Of a stretch of DNA of 64,000 nucleotides, positions 45,810 through 57,262 are shown one piece after another. Within the stretch, counting starts at the first letter, position 1, and each line of letters starts with the position of its first letter. The position numbers were made by a program, and so were the translations under genes. Source of the stretch: Coptis chinensis (taxonomy: Eukaryota > Streptophyta > Magnoliopsida > Ranunculales > Ranunculaceae); assembly GCA_015680905.1 (NCBI GenBank), contig CM027377.1, positions 28,544,501-28,608,500 on the forward strand, given 5' to 3'. The notes below the pieces were generated by a model that saw only the letters and a list, made by a program, of their open reading frames with translations, ran no database searches and was not told where the DNA came from.

Positions 45810-46858
45810 ATGGAGAACAACCAGAATATACTCAAGGAGAAACTTGGGATGTTTGAGATACAGAAAGGAATGGAGAACAACCAAATTTTGCTCCTAGAGA
45901 AACATGGAGTCCTTCAGATACTCAAAGAAGCCGTCAAAATCCCTTACAAGTGTCCTAAATTCATCTTCTTGTCCTTCCTCACCTCCCTCCCTCTTATTTT
46001 TACCATGGTATTCCATGAAATGATCCTCCAGAAATCAATGATTGAAACAAAATCTATTGTAAGATCTTCACCCCCGTACTACTACTACAATTACTACAAT
46101 TACTACAACTACTACTACTTCACTGCTTTTAATACGGATTTCGGGACCATAATAATGTTGTTCAACGACATGTATAGAAGATTTTTCCTTCTTGGTTTCC
46201 TTTACTTGGTCCTCTCCATCTCCTAGACCTCCTCAACACGATTGTAACCATCCATTCAGCATCGACGATCTATGCAGGAAACCACCTGAGACTCAAGGAG
46301 ATGTTAGTAATACCGTTCAACAACACAAGTTTCACGGGTCCTCTAATCACGTCTATCTATGTTTTGTTCCTGAACTCTTTTATTTTGCTTGGATTGATTT
46401 GGGCAGTTATAAACTCAATACTTCCAACATTAGGTACCTTCTTCATGATCCTATATGGAGCGGGTTCCATACTACTCATACTGAAGTGGATGGACTGGAG
46501 TGTTGTATGGAACATGAGCATTTTATTCTCAGTTTTGGATGATAAACATGGAGTTGAGGCATTTGAGGCCTCCGGATACTTTAGTAGAGGGAACAAGAAA
46601 CGCGGATTTCAGTTGATGCTAATTTTCTTCGTTTGGAGAATTGTGTTGAGGTTGTCATGTGTCTATGTAGGTGGACACGAGAAATGGATTGGACTAGTAG
46701 CAACGTCATTCTTGAGTTGCGTTGGCAATGTGATGAAATGGGTGGTTTGTGTGGTCTACTTCTACGATTGCAAGAAGCGCGTCTTGGAAAAGAAGGTTGA
46801 TGTGGAGGAAGGCAGAGTAAGCATGCTTCTACAGGGCCAACTGAATCTAATGATGTAA
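45810..46858 (+). pseudogene. Membrane-protein family copy 3 with one frame break
   Basis: The first frame (45810-46226) starts MENNQNILKEKLGMFEIQKG and repeats the start as MENNQILLLEKHGVLQILKE, a 60-bp in-frame tandem duplication. It continues KIPYKCPKFIFLSFLTSLPL and FTMVFHEMILQKSM, then a tyrosine-rich tract (YYYYNYYNYYNYYY). The second frame carries LHLLDLLNT, LITSIYVLFLNSFILLGLIW, LKWMDWSVVWNMSILFSVLD and VMKWVVCVVYFYDCKKRVLE, then KKVDVEEGR, ending at 46858. The break lies between about 46178 and 46222; one missing base in GGTCCTCTCC would explain it. Homology to copy 1 spans the whole length, so both frames belong to one former gene. It could be a recent pseudogene, or the break could be a sequencing error. 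Confidence 0.75.
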
Positions 46859-47003
46859 TGAAGTGAGCATTGTAGACTTGTAGTTCTTAGAGAATGTTAT
46901 GGTGGACACTTCAAATTAACACACTAGATAATCTGCATACTTACAAGCAATAAGAATACTAAAATCTGTTTGCAGGTTCATCTGGTGCTAAAACACATTG
47001 AAT
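46859..47003. other. 3' flank of copy 3
   Basis: Short unique spacer ending in AAT (47001-47003), the target duplication of the CACTA element. Confidence 0.6.
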
Positions 47004-47335
47004 CACTACTACAGAATAACACATATACCACGGTCAATAAGAACGTTTATACCACGGTTCTTCCAAAAACCGTGAGAAATACTTATATACCACGGCGGAA
47101 ATTTCTTTGGTCATTGGTTTACTAGTATATGCCACAGTTACATGAAAACCGTGGGATAAGACACATATACCACGGTATGTATGAATTTATATACCACTGT
47201 TTTTGTAATAACAGTGGTTAATATTTGTATACCACGGTAGAAATTGATCCGATTTTTGAGATCTTAGTTTATACCACTAATTTACAAAAATCGTGGCATA
47301 TTGATAGTTTATACCACGGCACATTCATTTTCCAC
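47004..47335. repeat. CACTA left terminal and subterminal repeats
   Basis: Inverted terminal repeat followed by about eight to ten copies of TATACCACGG and its complement CCGTGG. Confidence 0.9.
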
Positions 47336-47828
47336 TAATCGTTAAGGAGTATCCCAATCGTTTTCGGCAACGTGGGTTTATATTTCGCAAATTATAATTA
47401 CGGGGATAGAAGTTATATCAAACAAACCAAAAAAAAAAAGTTCCACTTGCTCTAAAACCGCCGGGTGCTCAAGCTGCAATTCTCTTCCTGCGATTAACTT
47501 CGTAGCTTTCGTTAACTCTAGGGCATAATTCTCAAACCCGAACTTCACAAGATCGTCTTTCTCTTCTTTTTTTTTTTTTTTTTTTTTCATTCTCATTTGG
47601 TAAGAATTTCTCGATTAGACTTGAAATTGAAAGTGTGTTTCCTTTAATTACGTATGTAAAATCTATTAGTTAGAATTTATAATTTCCACTTTAAAATTTC
47701 CAGATTTAAGCTCGTTTTGTCGTCAATTTAATCGGTTTTCTTCAAACTTTTCCAAAGAATGGATATTTGACAATGGTGTTTTATTTGATTTTGGGAAGTT
47801 TGGTTTTCTTATTTCAGAGAAGTGTGAA

Positions 47829-48310
47829 ATGGATATTTGACAATGCTTCATATCCACTCTACAATGAATCGGATTGCCCGTGATATTTTTGTTCGGTTAG
47901 CATCTTTGGAAGCATGGGAGGACAAAATTAGAGTAATCGGAATTGAGATGGGAACCTCATGACTACAATCTCAAGAGGTATTAGTTACATTTGTTTAGCG
48001 GTCTTATGCTAAATACCAGAAAATTGCTTTCTCGCTTTTAGCTTGTGTTCTTTGGCCGCATGTAATATTGCCTACCTGGATACCTAATAGGTGCTATAAA
48101 ATGAGATTGAAGTTCAGTATTTCTTGTGTCATTTAGGTGGAATGCAACTGAGATGTTAGGAGAAATTGAGAGGCAAGAGTCTGATGTTTGTGGGGGATTC
48201 ACTTAACGAGGTCGTGGATATCAATGGTCCGGTTTGTCACAACCCGAATTCGACTAGATATCCATGTCGCCCTAATTACCCACTAACCATTTTCAAGGAA
48301 GAGGTAAGCC
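47829..48310 (+). pseudogene. TBL/PMR5-domain (trichome birefringence-like) fragment
   Basis: 47829-47880 encodes WIFDNASYPLYNESDCP, the PMR5N segment of TBL polysaccharide O-acetyltransferases. After an intron-like gap, 48135-48310 encodes RWNATEML, then in another frame LRGKSLMFVGDSLN, which has the GDS catalytic motif of the family, and NYPLTIFKEE. TBL proteins acetylate xylan and other wall polymers in the Golgi. There is a stop directly after DCP, a frame change before LRGK and a missing DxxH C-terminus, so it is dead. It is captured inside the CACTA element. An 18-bp piece (AATGGATATTTGACAATG) is repeated just upstream at 47759. Confidence 0.8.
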
Positions 48311-48479
48311 AAACTTTTCTTTTAAGTTTTTGTGGTAAATTTCATGTAGCCGAGCACGATACTAACAATTAGTAGTCTTACTTGGCATTAAAAAACTTTT
48401 TACTTAATTAAATTCAAGAGGGTTTTTTTTTTTTAGAGGGTTGGATATTTGGCAATTTAGGTTCTCTCGCGTATTGTTT

Positions 48480-49680
48480 CTTTGTGATGATTCAACAGTA
48501 GTTGGTTGGTTATTCTCTAAATAGCGCTTGTCTTGCTCTTAATGCTTTTCGATGGAATGAATGTATGGGTTGGGCGGTGTGGTCTTGAAGTAGGAAACAA
48601 TGACCAAGTAGCACCCTCTAGGTTCGGGACTTGGAGGTTCTTGGATACAGACATCTCTACGCCGTTCTTGGAAGTATCAAGAAGAACTACGTCCGAAGAA
48701 GTGGTCGGTGATACCGGATCTAATCTGTCCACCGGAAGAGAACCATTCTTCTTCCTAAGCTTCGGAAGCTTTCTAGTCTCTCTCATTAACCATTTACCAC
48801 CGGACGTGGCTTGGTTTAACTATAAGTACAACACAAATGCCTCTTACTTTGGAATTACACGGGCTTCAAGCTCCCCAGATTTGGAATAGAATGGTGGCAG
48901 TGAGAGACGGTGTGAATTGGTTTCACTTATCTTTGGAATGGATCCAGCCCTCTGTTTCTCTTGCATGGTGTCCCTCTCGTCCCTCCCTTTACGAGAGGAG
49001 TTCACGCTGCCATACGAACAAATAGGGACCTGGAGGATAACCGCAAGCCGAACCGAGACGCGTGCCTCAAATGAAATGAAACGAGGGACACCGGCGGCAG
49101 GACCTTCTCCCCACAAGTACGAGTTTCCTTCCTTTCTCAAATTCCACTAGCGTGATTTCAAAGCAGTCTTTCACTTTTGAGTGATAGAATGAACTCTCCT
49201 TTCAAGCATTAGCTCTCCAAAAGAAAGAAACTAAAGTCGGTCGATAATAGATATCATTGAGCTCCTCAATTGTCTCACTAAGTAAATTGAATCTTGAATA
49301 GTCAGGCTGAAGCTAATCTTGTTTCTCTGGGTCATTCCTGTCAGTGGTTTTTATTGATCTCTTGCCACTGCTAGAACGACTGGGCTCTTCTAATGTTTTG
49401 GTTTCTTCTTAGAAAGGGTCAATTTGCGGTTAAAGTCTGACTTGGTTATAGCATTTCTTGCTCCCGTCTTTCCTGTCCATCCAAAAGTGAAAAAACCTCC
49501 TGCTCCCCGACTTAAGCCTCCTCGCCCGATGCGGTAGATCAACAGATTCTTCAACCGACATCGATCAAATCTTGGATTTTGTTCATTTTTACCCCCATTT
49601 TAATCGGTGGTACTCTTTGAAACCACCGGGCTGATCATGAGCCCTTTAATATAATAAAGGGTTTTTCAACAAAGGAAAGA
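48480..49680. other. GC-richer segment inside the CACTA, possibly old organellar DNA
   Basis: This stretch is clearly less AT-rich than its surroundings and has longer open frames on both strands (for example 48533-48889 plus, 48844-49140 minus), but no recognised protein. Its style recalls plant mitochondrial intergenic DNA. This is an impression, not a match. Confidence 0.25.
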
Positions 49681-51010
49681 ATAGGCCAACTCGTTTCAGA
49701 CTTATTTATAAAATGCTTACATCGATAGAGTGTTTTACAACAACTCACACTAATGTGGAACAAACTAATGGTTTTCTTATCCATTTTTTGTTATGTCCCC
49801 TCTTTGATGTAGCATTTTAAGTTGTCTTTCTTTTCTTTTCTTTTTTTTAAACTTTTTTTAGTTTTCCTTTTAGTTTATGGTTTGCCTTTGTAAGCATTGA
49901 AATTAGCACTTTTTCTGTTTTAGGGTAATAGAACCCGGCAAAAGGAGTGAGCAATGCAAGCACAATTCTTGAGTAGGCTAAACACATGGAGAGAGCCTCA
50001 TAAATTCTATTAGTGAGAATTTGAGAACATTGGGTCTGCAGCACTTTTCTAGGGAAGCAAAGATCGGACTGCTTTCCAGCTGTGTTTTGACAAGGTTAGA
50101 GTCACATTTAGCTTCAATGACCTTTACAAAATAGTCAGTGCCCTACGCCTATTTTCTAATGAATCTTGTTTTGTTGCGTTTGGATATCGAGTCACGAAGT
50201 TATGCTCTACGAAAGTGGGCTATTCAAACCTAATTTTGTACTCAATATCTTTTTACTTCAATTGATGGTGAATTATGTTGTACACGTAGATGTCACATTG
50301 ATTATGCAATATATTTTCATTTTCTTTGTGTTTCCTCTTTGTTGGCATTATAACCTTTATAGGGCACATAAGGAAGAGTATTGAAATACTAAGGGTTTGA
50401 TGCTTGTAAACTATTTGTGTTAAATTTGAGAGGGTCAGACACTTTGAATGACCCTCATTCTTTTCTTCCTTGTTGGTTTGGGAAAATATTTTCTAGTTGT
50501 TCTAGTCTGAAACTTGGATTGCACTCTCTATAGGTAGCGTGTCTTGTTCCCCCGACTCCTAATTTGCTTAACTCAATTAATGTGTTGTTCTTTGAGAATT
50601 GTTGTTGTATAGATGTCTTCATTTGATTGCATTGCATTGTTCAATAGAGATTGTAAGTGATAGAGATGGAACAAGAGTTTAGGTTGCTTATTAAAAAAGT
50701 GCTAAAATTGAATCTATTATTTGTTGTTTCTCGTTATATTCTTTTTGTTTCAGGTTAAAAGGCCAATCAAGGGATCCTCAATCAGGTTTGTTTCATTTTA
50801 TATTTCTACAATCTTTTGTATACTTAGTTAATTTCTATCTGAGAACATAAATTTTCAGTAGCACTCAAATCTAAAACACCTATGACAGATGCTGAAGGTA
50901 ATTGGTGAAGAGTGTTAATTGTGTTGAAGATAATTAGTAAAGAGTGTTAATTGTGAGCCACATACAGCCTTGGAGAGCCTTCTACGTTATCTGGATCCTC
51001 TGATCTAATA

Positions 51011-52720
51011 TTGGGTGCTAATAATGTAGCTCATTTTGATGTAGAAGCAGAGTCACAAGGGGTGTGCATTTCTTCTTGTGGTAGCAACTCAGTTAGTCTA
51101 GTCAAAGAAGAGGTACATTTGGGGGAAGAAGATGAGGTGAGTAGCTTATATGACACATTAGACTTTGTTGGTGACCCTCAGGGATCAAACACTGAATATA
51201 TAAGGGCAACGCGACTCGAAAGCAATCTACTTGTTAGAGAATTTAGGGGAAGCTCAATTTATTTTCGGTGACATCGATAATCACGAAAACCAAGTGGGAT
51301 TCAATGCAAGGATTCAGTTTTCCCGATTCGAGGAAATAGATGAAAATCCCTTGATGAGGAATGACGCGTTGAAGACTGGAATGATAAAACAAATAGGGAA
51401 CATCGGTCACAATTGTCTTCAATTAAGCTCATCGAGGAGTGTTCCCCGGATGATATTGAACCTCTACTTGAAGACTTAATGAAGAAATCCAGCCGATGAA
51501 AATCCTAGAAATCGAAAATGTGCGAAAGAAGAGGTTGAGTGGATGATAGAATCTTTACCCAATTTTCGGTCTCACATAGACAATTTGGAGATGTCCATGT
51601 AATTCATCCACCGAGCCAGTCTCTAGATTTACATTCTGAAAGTTTGAGGCAGGAGTTTACGAGGAAAGATGTTTCGTGCTCTTCATTATCTAATTTAGAC
51701 ACCGAGTGTAAGCTTGCGGGCAAACATCGTAGAGCCGAGGACACACGGATTTGGGAGGAAATAAAAACATGTCAAACAAAGCCAGTTTAGTTGGTAAGAG
51801 GGCTTTGGTTCTCGCACTTCTTTATACTCCTTTAATCACTAAAAGAACTGAAAAGATAAGAATGGGAATCTTATTTATTTTGTCTGCTTTTGTTCGTGAG
51901 ATATCTCTATGCAAACGCTTGCTTTATGAAGGTATGGGAGCTGATGCATGCTTCTCAAGTATTTGATCTTTGGGAAAGTAGATTTGGAAAATTTTACTTC
52001 TCGGATCCCCAACTCATGAAGAATAATGATATTATTGTTAGAATTGGGGGCGCTTATTTCCCATGGGATGTCAGCCGCATCTATTATATCAAAGATGCTC
52101 TCACTAGGCCATGACCAAAGCATTGTGCGGAAGGAATGATAGATGTGGACCAAATTGAGAAGACTGTTGAAGGGCAACTAACAAGAACCAATGTCCCATC
52201 CGGTGGAAGCCGGAGTCTCGGCCTTTCAACTCGAGGAAGATCAAGATCTGTGAGTCCTATTCTACCACCTCCCGCATCGGCACCACTAACTCGATTGTAT
52301 GAATGCTTCCGGTTAGAACTAGTGATGCTACAGAGGCAATAAAAGTGTGCGAGATAGTGAAAGTTGCTAAAAAGAAGGTGAAATCACTTGTTCCAACATC
52401 CGAAAGCAACCGGCAACCTTGAATCAAGGAAGGTCGGAATGTTATAACCTTCACATTTTCAACTGCTATGTTGGGCAAGCGCGGGTTTGTAGTTCTTGTT
52501 TTTATTATCATCATGGTCCCTACTGCATCTTAGCTTGGACTTTTCAGTTCTTTTGTAGACTTGACTTATTAATGATTACTCAAAATAAAATATATGTTTA
52601 TGTTTATTTATTTATTTCTTTTCAGTGGATGCTAGAATTTATTTATGGAAATGGGACACTTTCGTATAGTTGTTTCGATGTTGATGGGACAATTACGTGT
52701 GATTTTTTAATCCTTTTTCC
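51011..52720 (+). pseudogene. Lipin-type phosphatidate phosphatase (PAH) fragment
   Basis: A run of PAH1/PAH2-like segments in order: DNHENQVGFNA, RNDALKTGMIKQIGNIGHNC, SQSLDLHSESLRQE, SSLSNLDTECKLAGKHRRAE, EISLCKRLLYEGMGA, NNDIIVRIGGAYFPWD, GMIDVDQIEK, VDARIYLWKWDTF and DVDGTIT, the DxDGT catalytic motif of the HAD phosphatase core (about 52677-52697). The enzyme converts phosphatidate to diacylglycerol. Several frames are used and stops intervene. The sequence ends just after the catalytic motif, so most of the catalytic domain is absent. Introns appear retained. It is captured in the CACTA element. Confidence 0.83.
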
Positions 52721-52979
52721 ATTTTAGGTAAAGTCTGCTGATTTATATGTTTCAACTTCCACTAATGATTCAGAGTGAAATTATGTTACGTGGTTTTATT
52801 TATTTGCATCTATTGTAGTGATTTTTAGTAGGCTCTTGAGCATACATATTTGAAAATGGGTGTGTCCGATAATATTGGCCATTTGATTTATGCTATGAGG
52901 AAATTGTATTTTCAAGACTATATTGTCGTGTAGATGGTGCGAAAAAAAATGTTCATATACACTTGAATTGTGCTCTAGG

Positions 52980-53300
52980 ATTCGGAAAAAAGGATTAATT
53001 TCTTGAAATTTGCATTTTGGCATCGTCTTGCCCAAGGTGATGTAAATAGCTCCAATCCATCAAAAGATTTGTTTGAGGCAGTAGAGAGGCTCTTTAATGC
53101 ACTTTTTATAACATACATGGCATTTTTGTGGATGGGTTGGCCTAGCTTGTTTATGCATGTACCTAAGTTACGGTTCTTTGTATGTCATCTAAGCACCATC
53201 CTTGGAGCATGTGATTTGTTTCATGTAGGTTTGGAGTTTATCCTCATGCCAACATTGATACCATATATGTGAATTAAATGTTTTGCATTTATCTTATTGT
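52980..53300 (+). other. Unassigned open stretch inside the CACTA
   Basis: A frame at 53003-53272 (FAFWHRLAQGDVNSSNPSKD and onward) has no recognised family. It may be another captured exon, or part of the element's own coding history. Confidence 0.25.
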
Positions 53301-53439
53301 GAAGTCGGTCCTCACATTGCAAAGGGTTGATGGGAAATGAGTTCATTTGAAGTGGGACAAGATCAAGGTAAACAAATCCTACACATTATTGTCTTTTTCT
53401 TTGAAAAGTATATGTTTACATATGTTGTGAGTCTATATG

Positions 53440-53745
53440 TTAAGGCCCATATCAACCCGTGGCAATACGAGTGGGGTATTATACAATGAAGTTTATGAGG
53501 GAAATAGTAGAAGCTTGTTCAAAATTTGGATCATTTGAAAATAAGGTATTCGAAAGTTTCGACAAACACTTTATTTGGCTCAACGACTTCGCCTTATTCT
53601 TATATAGTAACTCCACATGTTGTGCTTTGACTCATCCAGATAACAAATTTAGAACTGAAGGAGACATACACGCAAGATGAATTTGACGGTGTTCGACTCG
53701 ATATTATTCAGTTCATCCAGGAAAATGGGGTGTTTTAGTCGGAAG
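53440..53745 (+). pseudogene. Ulp1-like (C48) cysteine protease C-terminal fragment
   Basis: AIRVGYYTMKFMREIVEACS corresponds to the Cys-box end of plant Ulp1/SENP-like proteases (usual form ECGYYVMKFM). A later frame reads TYTQDEFDGVRLDIIQF, matching the (Y)T.EE.D.VR.EWA segment at the family C-terminus. The catalytic cysteine position is lost (V in place of C). Ulp1-like genes are common cargo of plant CACTA and Mutator elements, so this may be inherited from an autonomous relative. Confidence 0.65.
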
Positions 53746-54024
53746 CGAATGAGGATGAGTTTTAGCTATGTTCGGACCCCTCCAATTTAATTTATGAGTC
53801 TTACCTTTTAATTTATGAAAAGGAATTTGAAGTTTGTTTTCTTAGTGCACCCAAAAAATTAATGGAAGTTTTTTTTTTTTATTATTATTATCTTTTTTTG
53901 CAATGTTTGATAGTTTATTGTACATTTTGGAATTTGTTGGGAAGATGAAAATGTTGTATGTAGGCAGGCTGTGTAAATTTTGTTATGTAGGTTCGGTTTT
54001 TAAGTGGAAGACTGTTACTAGCAT

Positions 54025-54344
54025 TATTATTAAAATATATACCACAGTTTGGCATAAACCGTAGTGTTTAGTATAACTATATACCACGGTATTATAACAC
54101 ACACTAATATAAACCACGGTTTCAATAGCTTATATGCCACCCGCGGTTACATTGACAACCGTGGTATATAATAATGGCATACAAACCACGATTCTTTGAA
54201 AAACCGTGGTATCCGTTAAACATATATACCACAGTTTTGCTATTATTATATACCACACCACCTATTGTCACGGTTGTATAACAGTGGTAAATATATTTAT
54301 ACCACACTTAAAAACAGTGGTATAAGTGTCATTCTGTAGTAGTG
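54025..54344. repeat. CACTA right subterminal and terminal repeats
   Basis: Many TATACCACGGT/ACCGTGGTATA motifs in both orientations, ending in the inverted terminal repeat GTGTCATTCTGTAGTAGTG. Confidence 0.9.
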
Positions 54345-54347
54345 AAT

Positions 54348-56476
54348 CCTTACATTAAGTTATGTAATAAGTTTCTACATAAGTAAAAGGACATTCTTGA
54401 GTTGCTTTTCAAGTTAAATTTGTCTACCTTCGCAAAGTAATCCCTATACTCTCTATACAAACAATTGTTGTATTACACTTGGAGTTGGAGCATTCAACTC
54501 AAAACCAATTGGTAATAAGACCGTCCCAGGATCTAATGTAAGGTTTTAAATTAAGAATTACGGACAAACAAGCAAAACAAGCAACGACCCATAGAAACGA
54601 TAAACATGTTACATGTCAAAAGCATTTTAAGCAAAGCCACAATCTCATGTTTTGGAACTACTACCTCTGAGTTGTAGAACTTCATGATCGAGTCCAAGGG
54701 TCCTTTTTCTTTGCTTCGATAGTTCTGTGTCTTGATTGATTTGGCTCGGGAGGTGTTGGAGGAAATGGCTCTCTTGTTTAATAGTGTAAAACTACATTTC
54801 AAAGTGTGTAAAATTGAATATGGAGTCCTGATAGCCAGAAGCAGGGATGTATCCACACTACAAACCCCCTTGAGTTTGGGTGGCTTGATTTCATCGACAT
54901 TAACCCATTACTGTTTTCACTGGCACTTCCCTAGACATTTCCATACTGGTACTGTTATGAACTTATCACTTATTGTCCATACTGTGTGTGGATTGATTTT
55001 AAAAGTTCAGACTAACCATTAGTTTTGTACTCGCCTCTTGAGAGTTAGGTGATTTTGTTTTAGTTGAAGATAAATCTCTGTAATTCTCTGTCTCAGAAGG
55101 TAGGTTGTATATTCAATACATTTCTTATTAATTATCTTCCTTTCTCATTTGAAAATATTCTACTCTCTGTCCTATCAATTATTTAAGTAGAATAAGATAC
55201 GGGAGTAAGTTGAAAGAGCCCAGCTTGCGCACTTTGGAGAGTGAAGTTGTTGCAGGTTAACATTCTCTAGGTTATTTGTAAAGTAGAACTCTATCATTAC
55301 CATTTTCCCTCAGCTCTATGGATGAAGAGGACATTGTAACACACTCTCAATTAAGAGCATATAGATTATTGACAGACGCTCAGTAAAAGTGTCTACCTCT
55401 GGCCAAAATATTTTATTCCTCAAAGAGAGCTGGCATCGAAAAGGAGTTGCAAAAGTCCAGCATCTCTGACAAGAATTTACTCGCTGCTGAAATAGGTAAA
55501 TGATTATAACTAATTTCCCTGTAAGTTATAGTAAGCTAATCTTGTCCATATGCCTGTAAATCAAGTTAGTTGAAATCTTGCCTCCACCTAAAAGTTATGG
55601 CTCAACTTGGTCTGTATCTACCTACATGAATTTATAAAGAGACCCAAGCTTTAAGGCCTTTAAAACTTAAAGTATTCTTGTAGGTGGTAATCACATAGTT
55701 AACACGCACAATAGTGGCAAATTGGCAATCACTAGAAAAAAGAAGTTTAAGATTCTCCAAGTCAAAAAGATAATCATTTGTGTTAGGAGTTGTTTGGTGG
55801 ATAATCATTTAGTAAGTTTGCAGTATAATTTACTGGGCTTATACTCCTTATATGACTACAATTAATGTACTGGGCATTAATCCTTGAAAGAGAAATACGA
55901 ATCAAACAGATTCCATTATTGTATAGCAGTATAGGCCTCCAAAGAAGCTGCATTGATACAATGGTGAACTTGTGAGTTGTGACAACAACTCAACAAGCAT
56001 GCATGTTTAATATAAAATCAAAACGAAGGAAGTGCCCCCGGAGGATATGATATATCCGACTAGGATATAAATTCATCTTACCGGATACTTGGCGGTCTTT
56101 GATTGGCTAACAAAGAACACTCACAAGAAGATTTATGTGGCCTGTTTTTTCATGAAATCGTAATATATGTGGACGAGAGGAAAGGGAAATGATCACGAAG
56201 TGGAAGAGCCACAAGAAAAATCCCGGTGTGCTTCTCGTGGTGTATAGAGACCGTGAGGTGGACAACAAAATCAATCTCATAATAACACAAACTAATGGGA
56301 AAAGAGAGAGATCTCTTGAAGATAAGGACCCCATACACTCTCACTACTACTATTAATGCAAACTTGAACAAGAGTTACAAGCATCTCTAAGCTTAACACC
56401 AATCTGAAAGAGTGCTAGCAGCTAATGCTAATCAATTCACTTATCTGAATCCTATTATTCAATCCGCCCAAAGATA
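54348..56476. other. Intergenic region upstream of the Lhcb1 pseudogene
   Basis: No gene recognised on either strand. The last 500 bp should be the old promoter of the Lhcb1 copy, but no light-response element can be assigned with confidence. Confidence 0.4.

Positions 56477-57262
<786 letters not shown>

Larger units (their letters stand above)
47004..54344. mobile_element. Non-autonomous CACTA (En/Spm) transposon carrying host gene pieces
   Basis: The terminal inverted repeats are CACTACTACAGAATAACAC and, from the other end, CACTACTACAGAATGACAC (18 of 19 match). They are flanked by the 3-bp duplication AAT (47001-47003 and 54345-54347). Both ends carry many subterminal copies of ATACCACGGT in both orientations, the expected binding sites for a TnpA-type protein. 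The element is 7341 bp. No TnpD/TNP2 transposase was recognised. It carries fragments of a TBL/PMR5 protein, a lipin-type phosphatidate phosphatase and an Ulp1-like protease, all on the plus strand. Intact ends suggest it can still be moved by a partner element. Confidence 0.93.

Noticed and set aside
48166-48372. Open frame starting MRGKSLMFVGDSLN as a small secreted enzyme
   Set aside because: It is a truncated TBL fragment with the catalytic DxxH part absent, not a small gene.
54120-54310. Tyrosine/glycine-rich minus-strand frame
   Set aside because: It is translated from the subterminal repeat array of the CACTA element.
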